NCBI RefSeq assembly: GCF_004354015.1
Contig: NZ_SMRU01000021.1
Location: forward strand, 45,556 to 109,555
Direction: 5' to 3'
Origin: Arthrobacter terricola
Lineage (GTDB): Bacteria > Actinomycetota > Actinomycetes > Actinomycetales > Micrococcaceae
DNA length: 64,000 bases
Under the pieces are notes generated by a model that saw only the letters and a program-made list of their open reading frames with translations, made no database searches and was not told where the DNA came from. The stretch's first letter is position 1, and each line of letters begins with the position of its first letter. Below, piece after piece: positions 52,446 through 64,000 of the stretch. A program made the translations under genes and the position numbers.

Positions 52446-54407
52446 GTGTGGTGGTCTGTACTGCCGCAAGTAGTCGGCGCTGCATTTTTGCTGGTTTTGC
52501 CCGGCCTGCTTGTCTCACTGGGATTGCGCTACCGCGGGTTCGATGCCTTGGCGCTGTCTCCCGCGTTGTCGGTTGGCGTAATAGTCATAGCGTCAACTCT
52601 CAGTCCTTTCGTCAACGTCCGGTTCAACGTTCTGCCCGTAGCGGTAGTCGCCGTGGTGCTTGCCGCAGTCGCCTGGTTTGCGTCGAGGTCGCGGCGCGGC
52701 CACGCCACGGTGTTCAAGCCTGGAACGTGGGTCCGGATCGTCCCGTTCGCCGCTGCCGCGCTTGCTTTGATCGTGATCAGCGCCCGGGTCATTCAAACCA
52801 TCGGCGATCCGGAGCATTTCTCCCAAACGTACGACGCCGTGTTCCACTTGAATTCGGTCAAGTACGCCCTTGATACCGGGAACGCTTCTTCGCTGACCAT
52901 AGGAAACATGACAGGCGGCGGATTTTATCCTGCCGGTTGGAATGCCGTAGCCACCTTGGTCGCAACGACTTTTGGCTTGGACGTGCCCGTTGCGGTGAAT
53001 GTCACCAGCATCGTCATCGCAGCCGTCTTTTGGCCGCTCAGTTGCCTCCTGCTGGCGCGGTGGGTGGTCGGGCGTTCACCGGCCGCAACCATTTCCGCCG
53101 GGATTGCCTGCGCCTCCTTGGGAGCCTTCCCTCTCCTGATGATGGATTTCGGCGTCCTGTACCCGAATCTGCTCTCAATCAGCGTTCTGCCGGGCTCCAT
53201 AGCCCTTGCTGCTGCCATCACCCGGGTCTCCCCCGGCTGGGTTCCCAGGGACCTTCCGTCGTGGCTTGCGCTGGCCCTGAGCCTGTCGGGCCTCGTCGTC
53301 GCGCATCCTACGACGTTCATGGCGTGGCTGACCTGGACGGCCCCGATGACGGCAGTCCTTGCTTGGAAGATCGTCAAGCAACGCCGCATGAATGCCCAGC
53401 GCCTGGCAAAGCCCCTTGCCGGGTTTATCGCTTACAGTGTGGTTTTCCTCGCTCTTTGGATCGTCCTCCGGCCACCGTCCGACGCGTCGTTCTGGGGTCC
53501 CTACCATACGGTCCCGCAGTCCTTGGGCGAAGCGATCGTTTTCTCGCCGCTGGACTCGCCGCCCGCGTGGCTCGTGGCACCGGTTGCCCTCGTCGGTGTG
53601 TGGGCCTGCGTGAAGTCCTTCCGCTACCGGTGGGTTGGAGGGGCCTTCCTGATCTTCACTGTCCTGTTCGTCGTGGTTTCCGGATTCCCGATCTCCAGGC
53701 TGAGAAACCTGCTGACCGGCGTTTGGTACAACGACAGCTTCCGCATCGCGGCACTCCTCCCTGTGGTCGCGGTCGTGCTGGCGGCGGTGGGCGTCGAATG
53801 GATCTGCCACAAATCCGCCTTCTTCGGGAAGGTCCGCAAGAGCTTCACTTCCCGGTCCTTCGGGTCCGCGGTACGCCCTGCACTCCGCCTGCCGGTTCGA
53901 GCCGCGGCGCTGCTCGTCATCGTTGCCGCAGCCGTCTACCTCGGCCAACTGGGGGCTGTGGACAAGGAAGTTGAGCAGGCCTCTTCGAAATACGCGATTG
54001 CGGCAGATTCTCCCTTGGTATCGACCGACGAGCTGGCGGTCTTCAAGAGGCTCCACAACGATGTGCCCCAGAACGCCGTGCTGATCGGCAACCCATACAC
54101 CGGTGCCTCGCTCTCGTACGCACTGGGTGACCGCAAATCAGCGCAGCTGCACATCCTCAGCTACGTATCTCCCGGCCTCCAGGAGATTTATGACCACCTC
54201 GGCGCCGTTTCCCAAGATCCCGCGGTGTGCAAGGCGGTCAAGAGCGAGCACGCCTACTACGTCCTGGACTTCGGGCTGCTGGAGGTCCACGGCGGCAACC
54301 ACACCCCGGCCGGCCTGATGTATTTGGACCAAAATCCAGGCGTCAAGCTGATCGACAGCCAAGGAAGCGCGAAGGTCTACCAGATCACGGCTTGCGGGGC
54401 GGGCTGA
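52446..54407 (+). CDS. DUF6541-type multi-pass membrane protein
   Basis: A 653-residue integral membrane protein with about twelve to thirteen helices. The extracellular segment YDAVFHLNSVKYALDTGNAS holds acidic and histidine residues like the catalytic loops of polyprenol-dependent GT-C transferases. A soluble C-terminal domain (from about 520, VDKEVEQASSKYAIA) follows. DUF6541 proteins are widespread in actinobacterial glycan loci. It is the last gene of the plus-strand operon. A hairpin follows its stop. A glycosyltransferase role in wall polymer assembly is inferred from context. Confidence 0.8.
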   Translation: MWWSVLPQVVGAAFLLVLPGLLVSLGLRYRGFDALALSPALSVGVIVIASTLSPFVNVRFNVLPVAVVAVVLAAVAWFASRSRRGHATVFKPGTWVRIVPFAAAALALIVISARVIQTIGDPEHFSQTYDAVFHLNSVKYALDTGNASSLTIGNMTGGGFYPAGWNAVATLVATTFGLDVPVAVNVTSIVIAAVFWPLSCLLLARWVVGRSPAATISAGIACASLGAFPLLMMDFGVLYPNLLSISVLPGSIALAAAITRVSPGWVPRDLPSWLALALSLSGLVVAHPTTFMAWLTWTAPMTAVLAWKIVKQRRMNAQRLAKPLAGFIAYSVVFLALWIVLRPPSDASFWGPYHTVPQSLGEAIVFSPLDSPPAWLVAPVALVGVWACVKSFRYRWVGGAFLIFTVLFVVVSGFPISRLRNLLTGVWYNDSFRIAALLPVVAVVLAAVGVEWICHKSAFFGKVRKSFTSRSFGSAVRPALRLPVRAAALLVIVAAAVYLGQLGAVDKEVEQASSKYAIAADSPLVSTDELAVFKRLHNDVPQNAVLIGNPYTGASLSYALGDRKSAQLHILSYVSPGLQEIYDHLGAVSQDPAVCKAVKSEHAYYVLDFGLLEVHGGNHTPAGLMYLDQNPGVKLIDSQGSAKVYQITACGAG

Positions 54408-54415
54408 TCCGTTCC

Positions 54416-54443
54416 GGTGGGTCACCGCGTACGGTGGCCCACC
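54416..54443. terminator. Bidirectional terminator hairpin
   Basis: A 12-base-pair stem (GGTGGGTCACCG and CGGTGGCCCACC, one G-T wobble) with loop CGTA, between the convergent DUF6541 and ABC-ATPase genes. It lacks a long T run. Confidence 0.6.
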
Positions 54444-54489
54444 GCCGTCGGGCACTACGGGCCGCGTGACGGGACGGGAAGCGGCGCGG

Positions 54490-55251
54490 TTATTCCGCCG
54501 ACCGCCGTCGTAGTTCTTTTACTACGGCGTGAACTTCGCCGTCCATGATGATCTGGCCGTGTTCCAGCAGCACTCCGCGCTTGCACACCGAAGCCACAAG
54601 ATCGAGGTCGTGGCTCACTACGAAGAGCGTTTTGCCCGCTGCAGCCAACTCGTTGATCTTCACGATGCACTTGCGCTGGAAAGGCTCGTCGCCAACAGCC
54701 AGGATCTCGTCGATGAGGAAGACTTCGGGGTCGGTGTGGACGGCGATGGAGAACGCGAGCTTCAGGTACATTCCCGAGGAATAGAACTTGACCTCGGTGT
54801 CGATGAACTCGCCGATTTCGGCGAACTCCACAATCGAATCGAACATGGCATCGATCTGCTTCTGGCTCATGCCGAGGATTGCGCCATTGAGGTAGACGTT
54901 GTCGCGGCCGCTGAGGTCGTGGTGGAAGCCGGCACCGACTTCAATCAGTCCAGCGACCCTCCCCCGAGTGTGAACGGTCCCCTCGTCCGGTTGCAGCACG
55001 CCGGAAATGAGCTTCAGGAGGGTGGACTTTCCCGAGCCGTTAAGGCCGAGCAACGCGACGGTCTCGCCCTGCTCGACATCCAGCGAGACGTCCTTCAACG
55101 CATCGAACTTCTTGGACAGATCGCCCTTGCGTCCGGTCAGCAGCCACACGATTGCTTCCTTCATGCTGCGCGTGTGCCGCAGGACGAACTTCTTCCGCAG
55201 GTTTCGGCATGTGATGGCCACGCTGTCGGAAACGGCGGTGGGCACGGACAT
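54490..55251 (-). CDS. ABC-type glycan exporter ATPase (Wzt/RfbE-like)
   Basis: A 253-residue ATP-binding subunit. Walker A is LNGSGKST (about 68-75), the signature is YSSGMYLKLAFSIAV, and Walker B is FLIDEILAVGD. LSGRDNVYLNGAILGM is the Q-loop/helical part typical of polysaccharide exporters. The C-terminal carbohydrate-recognition domain of long Wzt proteins is absent, as in the mycobacterial galactan exporter. The start is ATG 55251, preceded by AGGAGCTC at a usable spacing and one base after the permease stop; an ATG six codons earlier would overlap the permease gene. It forms the operon glf-glfT2-permease-ATPase. Confidence 0.92.
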   Translation of the reverse strand: MSVPTAVSDSVAITCRNLRKKFVLRHTRSMKEAIVWLLTGRKGDLSKKFDALKDVSLDVEQGETVALLGLNGSGKSTLLKLISGVLQPDEGTVHTRGRVAGLIEVGAGFHHDLSGRDNVYLNGAILGMSQKQIDAMFDSIVEFAEIGEFIDTEVKFYSSGMYLKLAFSIAVHTDPEVFLIDEILAVGDEPFQRKCIVKINELAAAGKTLFVVSHDLDLVASVCKRGVLLEHGQIIMDGEVHAVVKELRRRSAE

Positions 55252-55252
55252 T

Positions 55253-56122
55253 TCAGAGCTCCTGGGCAAAATGTACGGACAACTTCATGAAAACAAGCTG
55301 GCCGATCACAAGGACAAGTGCGGCCACGCCAAAGGCGGAGGGGAACCATACGGTGAGCAGGTCCGGCGGCATGGAAATCGTCCCCGCCTGCGCCGGACTG
55401 AGTGTCGGCGACCAGAATGCCCAGTGAAAAATTTCGACGGCGACAGTCACCGGGTTCAGCTGGTACAGGAAGAACCACGGGCCCATGACCCGCTGCACCA
55501 TCGGCCACACGTAAAGGACCGGGGAAGCCCAGGTGACGATCATCAAAATCATGTCGACGATGTTCTCGGAGTCGCGGAAATAGACGTTCGCCGCACCGAA
55601 GAGGAGGCCAAGCCCGATGGAGAGCAGCGCCGTCAGGAAGAACGCCCCGATAACCGCAAGCAATTGCCAGATGGAAGGACTCCACCCCGTCAGCAAACAA
55701 GCCCCTACCAAGACCACCACCTGGGGAAGCAAATGTGCCGCGGACACCCATACGGTGGACACCGGGAACAGCTCGCGCGGGAGGTAGATCTTCCGGATGA
55801 GGTCCCTGTTATCCACGATCGACCGCGTGGCGTTGCCCAGCGACTCCGTGAAGAAGTTCACCAACACGATTCCCGCGAACAGGTAGATCGCATAGTTCGG
55901 AGTCCCCTTCTGCATGTCGAGGAACACGCCCAACGCCACGAAGTAGATCAGGAACTGCATCAGCGGCTTGACGTACGACCACAAAAGTCCCAGCACGGAT
56001 CCGCGGTAGCGGATCTTGATCTCCTTGCGGACCAGCAACTGGAGCAGGAACTTGTGTTTGTAGACGTCGACGATGCCGCGGCCGCGACCCGGCTGGACCA
56101 GCTCGCTTACCGGCTGTGCCAT
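55253..56122 (-). CDS. ABC-2 type glycan exporter permease (Wzm-like)
   Basis: A 289-residue permease with six membrane helices and the ABC-2 features LLQLLVRKEIKIRYRGSVLG near the N-terminus and NIVDMILMIVTWASPVLY. With the downstream ATPase it should pump a lipid-linked galactan or related glycan across the membrane. Its ATG follows the transferase stop directly (TAGATG), so translation is coupled. Motifs and length are complete. Confidence 0.92.
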   Translation of the reverse strand: MAQPVSELVQPGRGRGIVDVYKHKFLLQLLVRKEIKIRYRGSVLGLLWSYVKPLMQFLIYFVALGVFLDMQKGTPNYAIYLFAGIVLVNFFTESLGNATRSIVDNRDLIRKIYLPRELFPVSTVWVSAAHLLPQVVVLVGACLLTGWSPSIWQLLAVIGAFFLTALLSIGLGLLFGAANVYFRDSENIVDMILMIVTWASPVLYVWPMVQRVMGPWFFLYQLNPVTVAVEIFHWAFWSPTLSPAQAGTISMPPDLLTVWFPSAFGVAALVLVIGQLVFMKLSVHFAQEL

Positions 56123-59385
<3,263 letters not shown>

Positions 59386-59512
59386 TCACTGCTCCTCTGT
59401 CCAAGCCTGATCAAGCCGAGTTATCCACATACATGAATTGTCTGGGAACATCCGGCGCCCGCGGCAAATACGTTGGAAGAACCGTCTTCGCCTGGCCGAA
59501 AGGATCCACCCC

Positions 59513-62500
59513 GTGACGTTCCACTGCACCTTGGTCCGTGGCCCCTTCGCGGCTCGCCATGCTGCCCCGGTCGAGCTGGCAATATCAGTGCGCGACGGCG
59601 ATTCCGGGTGCGGTGTCCAAGCCGCCGTCGCTTCTGAGTTCACTACCGGCGAGTTGACGGTCGCAGGGGTGCCGCTTGCCGGCCTCACCGTTGGCGCTCC
59701 TCCTCTCGCCCCTGGCGCCGTCCTGGTCGACGGGGCGGGCACGCAGTCCACTCCCGACCAGCCTGCAGAATCCCCGACGCTTTCGCTGCTGGTGCACGCC
59801 GGTCCTGCGGCAGGCACCATCGTTCCCCTGAAACGCGGCATCTACCGGATCGGCCGCGGCGGGCCCGAAATCTGTCTCCCGGACCCCGATCTTTCACGGA
59901 CCCACGCGACCCTCGCCATTTCCGAGACCGCCATTACGTTGACGGATAACGCGAGCGCGAACGGAACCACCGTGGACGGGCGAAAGATCCGTTCGGCCAC
60001 CATCACTACGAGCTCCCGGATCCGCTGTGGCAGCTCCGCCATGTCCATCGTCTTCGGACACGTGGAGCGCGGGATGGACACCTTGCACGCCGCAGGAGTT
60101 GGTGCTGCGGAACCTCTCCTGGTGCCGCGACGCCAGGATTCCTCCAACCGTGCCCAGATTCTGCTCACGGCCGGTCTGCCCTTACTGCTGGGAGCAGGCA
60201 TGGCGGTTGCCACCGGGATGTGGATGTTCCTTGGGTTCACTGCGATATCTGCGGTAGCGGTTTTGGTCCCGGCGATTTCGGGCCGAAAACATCGCCGGAC
60301 GCTGGCGGCCGCCCTTCAGGAAGCTGCAGAGGAAGACAAAAGCCGACGACGGCGGTGCTCTCCGTCCGCCGCGGAACTTGCCTTTGCTGTCGGCTCGGTC
60401 GCCGGTGCCGCGAGCGTTGCTGAGTCCGCCGCTGACGGGGCCAAGCCCCGTGCTGTGCACGCCCCCTCGGTTCCCGCGAGCAGGGATGCAGTACCCGCCG
60501 AGGTGGACAATCACGATGTGTGGCTGCGGCTCGGTACCTGCCCGCAGGACGCCCGTATTGCCCTCGATCCGGCCGATCCGAATTTCGACCCGCCATCATT
60601 GGGACAGGTCCCGGTGGTTCTCGACCCGGCTTCCCAAACGGTTTCATTCGTTGGCCCCGAGGCCAAGGTCGACAGCTTGGTCAGGTTCCTGCTGATGCAA
60701 CTCCTCGCCTTTCCCAGTGCCGGGAAGATTCGGATTGTTGTGTGCGGCCCACCGGCCCGGCTACCGTCGAGCGCCAGGTTCCTGCCCCGGGTCAGCTTGA
60801 CCACCGATGTGTCTTCGGCGATGGCCATCCTCACCGGGCACGACGAATGCACCGCGGGAGCGTTGTTCCTGTTTGGCGCCGGCAACGACGCAGGCGTACC
60901 CGCACTACGAAAGGCAGCAACCGACGCCCACTGGAGCATCTTCCACGATGCACCAGGCAAGGATCCGGCCGGCTGCACGGTTGAGCTGTGGAATGGGCGG
61001 GCAGCCATCGGTCCGTCGCCCTTGACGAGGGAATTCGACCCCGATTTTGTTTCCCCGATGGTGTTTGACCGATTCTGCCGTTCCTTGGCCGCCCTATCCA
61101 CAACACTCCCCGACAAAGCACCAGCGGTCCCGCAGACCTGCGCGCTCACTGAATTACTTTCGCCCGAGGTTCGGGACATCGCGGTCCGTTGGACAGCTTC
61201 CGACGGTCGAAGCTCATTGACCGCCCTGATCGGCAAGGGAATTGACGGTCCCCGCTCCCTCGATGTCGTCTCTGACGGCCCGCACCTGCTCCTGGCTGGA
61301 ACCACCGGATCGGGAAAGTCCGAGTTGTTGCGCACCATCGTGGCAGCCGTCTCGTTGACCCACAGTCCAGCCAAGGTGAACTTCCTGTTTGTGGACTTCA
61401 AGGGAGGTTCCGGCCTGGGTCCCCTCAAGGAGCTGCCCCATTGCGTCGGCATGCTCACGGACTTGAGCGAACACGAACTTGAGCGCACGCTGTGTTCCCT
61501 GCGGGCCGAGGTGAAGCGCAGGGAGGGCATCCTGGCGGGAGCCAATGTCCCCGATTTGCCTGGGTACTGGGCCACCACGGGCGCCGATGCGAAACTGGAA
61601 CGCTGCATGCCCACGCTTCCCCGATTGGTCCTTGTCATCGACGAATTCAGGATGCTCATCGAAGAGGCCCCGGCAGCCTTGGCCGAACTGATGCGCATCG
61701 CGACGATCGGGCGATCCTTGGGCATTCACCTCATCATGGCAACGCAGCGTCCGCAGGGAGCCGTCAGCGCTGACATCCGCGCCAACGTCACCACGAGCAT
61801 CGCGCTTCGCGTACAGTCCGAAACGGAGTCGAGGGACATCATCAATTCTCCGATCGCAGCATCGATTCCTGTAGCTTGTCCGGGGCGTGCCTACATGGTT
61901 CGCGGGACGGACGCACCAGAACTTTTCCAGTCAGCCACGATCTCCAGTCCGCAACGGGCAGTTTCCCCTGGCCGGCCAACTGCCCGGCTCGCATTGGACG
62001 CTTGCGCTCGCGACATGTTCCCATCCGGGCCCCAGACCGGAAGCCCGACGCCTGCTGAAGCCGCGCGTCCACTCATCAATGCACTCGACGAAGCCTGGCG
62101 AGCGCGCAACGGCAAGAGTCCACGGAGGCCGGTCGCGGAGTCGCTTCCCGAGTCCATCGCTCTCAACGGCTTCCCGGCGCCTCCCACGTCGTCCGGCAGG
62201 CATGCGCTCACTGCACCGGCGCCACCCGCCGGGGCTGTCCTCGGACTGGCCGACGTGCCTGCGGAGCAAAGGCTCGCGCAATTGAATTGGTCACCGACCA
62301 TCCATGGACATCTTGGTTTGGTGGGTCCGCCTTCAAGTGGAGCGGATTCCACGTTGCGGGCGGTGGCGGCGCAGATCGTGACAGGAGCGGAAGACATCCA
62401 TGTCTACGTCCTCGACGGCGATGGATCACTCTCCGACGTCACCGCGCAGGGGCGCATCGGGGCTGTTGCCTCCCTTGGCCATCTCAGGAGAGGCGTCCGG

Positions 62501-63610
62501 GTTCTGGAGCGGCTGGCGGCCGAAGTATCTGCCCGGAAAACCCAAGCCACCGCCGACGACGCAGTTCCCCTGCTTCTTGTCATATCGAGTTGGGGTTCCT
62601 GGGTGTCCCAGTTTCGGTCTGGTCCGCTCGTCTGGGCGGAGGAGCTCGTTCACAGTATTGTCCGTGACGGTCCAGCATCGGGGCTCACCGTGCTATTGAC
62701 CGGGGACCGTGACTTAGTCACGTCGCGCGTCTTCGCCTCGGTTCCCAACCGCGCCTACTTCCCCACGGGCACTACCGAAGAGGGACGGGTGGGTTGGCCG
62801 CGCTTCGCTGCGATGAAAGCCGTGCGATCGCGGGCCGTCGCGAGCGGAAGGTTCCTTGACGTCGATACTGCAGTCGCCCAGATGGTCGAGCCGGAGGCTG
62901 GCTCCACTTGGCCATTCGGCGAACGGTCGACGCCGCAGCAGCGCCCCTTCCGTGTCGAGCCACTTCCGTTGTCAGTCGCACTGTCCTCGGTCAAAGCCTC
63001 CGGGCTATCAGCTGACGCGGATGCGCAGGCCCGGGGGCTTTCACTAACTTCTTCCCCGGCACCCGCTCGATCAATGCTGCTCGGCGTGGGCGGAGACGAA
63101 CTCGAAGCTGTCCGGGCGGCCCTCCCCCGTCCGGGTGTCTTCCCGGTCCTCGGCGCGCCGGGCTCGGGCAAGTCCTCATTGCTTGTTGCAATGCAACTGC
63201 TCAATCCGGCCAATGCCTGGTTGTCGCCACCGGACGGGGCAGATCCAGAAGCCTTTTGGACAAACCTCCACCGGCGGGCGAGCGACGGGCTTGAGCGTAC
63301 GGATGCGATTGTCCTGGTGGATGACGTCGGCATTCTAAGTGCCACATCCGGGACGCTCCTCGCTGAACTCCCGGCCATGGGTTTTTCAGTAGTCGCCACC
63401 TCCACGCACAGCTTGTCCACCCTGCAGCGATGCCCCCTGTTGTCGCGTGCCCGGGGCAATGGATCGGGAATCCTGATGGGCCCGCGATCGCCGTCCGACG
63501 GCGATTTTTTCGGCATCCGCGTCGAAGTGGAACCCCATTCGCCGCCCGGCCGGGCCTTACTGATCGATCACGGAGTGGTTCGCCGGCTCCAAATCGCGGC
63601 GCCGGAATGA
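59513..63610 (+). CDS. FHA domain-FtsK/SpoIIIE (EccC/EssC-like) ATPase
   Basis: A 1365-residue membrane ATPase like the motor of type VII secretion. A forkhead-associated domain at about 105-165 (IGRGGPEICLPD, SRTHATL, SANGTTV) binds phospho-threonine. Two helices lie near 217-252. The first ATPase domain is intact: GTTGSGKSELL (K602), VLVIDEFRML and MATQRPQG. The second is degenerate at the Walker A (GPPSSGADST, no K). The third has GAPGSGKSS (about 1215) and VLVDDVG. GTG at 59513 with AGGA eight bases upstream is the start. No EsxA/B or EccB/D genes are near, so it may be an orphan or part of a cluster outside the window to the right, interrupted by an IS. Confidence 0.88.
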   Translation: MTFHCTLVRGPFAARHAAPVELAISVRDGDSGCGVQAAVASEFTTGELTVAGVPLAGLTVGAPPLAPGAVLVDGAGTQSTPDQPAESPTLSLLVHAGPAAGTIVPLKRGIYRIGRGGPEICLPDPDLSRTHATLAISETAITLTDNASANGTTVDGRKIRSATITTSSRIRCGSSAMSIVFGHVERGMDTLHAAGVGAAEPLLVPRRQDSSNRAQILLTAGLPLLLGAGMAVATGMWMFLGFTAISAVAVLVPAISGRKHRRTLAAALQEAAEEDKSRRRRCSPSAAELAFAVGSVAGAASVAESAADGAKPRAVHAPSVPASRDAVPAEVDNHDVWLRLGTCPQDARIALDPADPNFDPPSLGQVPVVLDPASQTVSFVGPEAKVDSLVRFLLMQLLAFPSAGKIRIVVCGPPARLPSSARFLPRVSLTTDVSSAMAILTGHDECTAGALFLFGAGNDAGVPALRKAATDAHWSIFHDAPGKDPAGCTVELWNGRAAIGPSPLTREFDPDFVSPMVFDRFCRSLAALSTTLPDKAPAVPQTCALTELLSPEVRDIAVRWTASDGRSSLTALIGKGIDGPRSLDVVSDGPHLLLAGTTGSGKSELLRTIVAAVSLTHSPAKVNFLFVDFKGGSGLGPLKELPHCVGMLTDLSEHELERTLCSLRAEVKRREGILAGANVPDLPGYWATTGADAKLERCMPTLPRLVLVIDEFRMLIEEAPAALAELMRIATIGRSLGIHLIMATQRPQGAVSADIRANVTTSIALRVQSETESRDIINSPIAASIPVACPGRAYMVRGTDAPELFQSATISSPQRAVSPGRPTARLALDACARDMFPSGPQTGSPTPAEAARPLINALDEAWRARNGKSPRRPVAESLPESIALNGFPAPPTSSGRHALTAPAPPAGAVLGLADVPAEQRLAQLNWSPTIHGHLGLVGPPSSGADSTLRAVAAQIVTGAEDIHVYVLDGDGSLSDVTAQGRIGAVASLGHLRRGVRVLERLAAEVSARKTQATADDAVPLLLVISSWGSWVSQFRSGPLVWAEELVHSIVRDGPASGLTVLLTGDRDLVTSRVFASVPNRAYFPTGTTEEGRVGWPRFAAMKAVRSRAVASGRFLDVDTAVAQMVEPEAGSTWPFGERSTPQQRPFRVEPLPLSVALSSVKASGLSADADAQARGLSLTSSPAPARSMLLGVGGDELEAVRAALPRPGVFPVLGAPGSGKSSLLVAMQLLNPANAWLSPPDGADPEAFWTNLHRRASDGLERTDAIVLVDDVGILSATSGTLLAELPAMGFSVVATSTHSLSTLQRCPLLSRARGNGSGILMGPRSPSDGDFFGIRVEVEPHSPPGRALLIDHGVVRRLQIAAPE

Positions 63611-63688
63611 CCGGCTCAGAGTAAGCGTGCCGGTAGTCCAAGCACCCGTTGGCCGAGCAAGACCGCCTCCTGGTCAGGACGTCCCCCA

Positions 63689-64000
63689 TGTAAGCGGCAA
63701 CTTTAAACTGACCGGAGACGGCAAAACTGGGTGACCGTTCGCGGCAGTGGTTTTGACCAGCGGCGGCAAGCATTTTGGACAGCAGTAGGCCATAGTGTGT
63801 GGCTTGGCGTGCCGGGATTCCCCTTGTCCATTCCTCATGTCGTTACGAGGAGAGCCCCTTCCTTCCGCGGTGAAATGGCGATGCCAATCGTTGTATTTCA
63901 CCCGTAACGGGAAGGAGGGGGCTCGTTATGAAGTCTCCAGGAGAGTTCATGGAAATTTTAGCTGCTTACGATCTGACCCGGTCCTACCGGGATGCCGCGA
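63689..64000 (+). mobile_element. Left end of an IS21-like insertion sequence (partial)
   Basis: The stretch starting TGTAAGCGGCAACTTTAA resembles the terminal sequence of IS21-family elements and is followed after about 240 bases by the start of a transposase gene. The right end lies beyond the window. The boundary is judged from memory of family ends and is uncertain. Confidence 0.55.
63928..64000 (+). CDS. istA: IS21-family transposase (IstA-like), N-terminal fragment
   Basis: Only 24 codons are inside the window. They read MKSPGEFMEILAAYDL, then TRSYRDAA, the helix-turn-helix start of many actinobacterial IS21 transposases. GGAGGGG at 63914-63920 is a strong ribosome binding site seven bases before the ATG. 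The open frame continues off the right edge; an IstB ATPase gene would be expected next. Confidence 0.7.
   Translation, partial: MKSPGEFMEILAAYDLTRSYRDAA

Noticed and set aside
52937..53974. 345-codon plus-strand frame
   Set aside because: Alternative frame of the DUF6541 gene, Arg/Pro/Gly-rich with no family features.

Overview
The window reads as high-GC Gram-positive DNA, most likely from the Arthrobacter/Paenarthrobacter/Pseudarthrobacter group (Micrococcaceae). This is inferred from the GC-rich codon use, GTG/TTG starts with strong GGAGG-type ribosome binding sites, a fused rmlC-rmlD gene, a galactan-type glf/glfT2/ABC exporter cluster and an FHA-FtsK type VII-like ATPase. No rRNA or tRNA gene was recognised.

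Layout. (1) About 1-33.35 kb is accessory DNA. It carries a response regulator, small membrane and lipoproteins (one frameshifted), a DUF4259 gene, a nucleotidyltransferase, and a two-gene HEPN-SNF2 helicase plus sacsin-type ATPase cassette (6.7-13.4 kb), which is the best candidate for an undescribed defence system. A largely non-coding stretch (14.7-17.5 kb) follows, with a GGTCCAT tandem array and a dense cluster of GCTNCGC mini-palindromes whose orientation and strand composition flip near 16.8 kb. Next come a conjugation-type TraG/FtsK-like ATPase and a replication-relaxation-like gene (17.5-21.4 kb), then cargo: a lipoprotein, an exonuclease-helicase fusion, an RDD membrane protein, an alpha/beta-hydrolase membrane protein, a metallophosphoesterase and an HNH nuclease. 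The region ends with a tiny 54-aa gene and a large serine integrase. (2) At about 33.35 kb the integrase abuts a cpaF/tadA-type pilus ATPase gene whose 3' end has been replaced, so an element appears to have integrated inside that gene. The rest of cpaF is not in the window, so the element's other end probably lies to the left of base 1. (3) About 34.3-63.6 kb looks like resident chromosome devoted to the cell surface: a secreted polysaccharide deacetylase, a GH25 muramidase, a PstS-like lipoprotein coupled to a DUF2142 membrane protein, dTDP-rhamnose genes (rmlCD, rmlB, rmlA), five family-2 glycosyltransferases, a flippase, DUF2304 and DUF6541 membrane proteins, an ABC glycan exporter, a galactofuranosyltransferase and UDP-galactopyranose mutase, then a large FHA-FtsK ATPase. 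(4) The right edge contains the start of an IS21-like insertion sequence.

How it works together. The chromosomal genes supply dTDP-L-rhamnose (RmlA, RmlB, RmlCD) and UDP-galactofuranose (Glf), assemble them on a lipid carrier (family-2 transferases, GlfT2-like enzyme) and move the product across the membrane (Wzx-like flippase and Wzm/Wzt-like ABC pair). The secreted deacetylase and muramidase probably remodel the same wall. The island half combines transfer and integration functions with DNA/RNA-processing cargo typical of a mobile element carrying defence genes.
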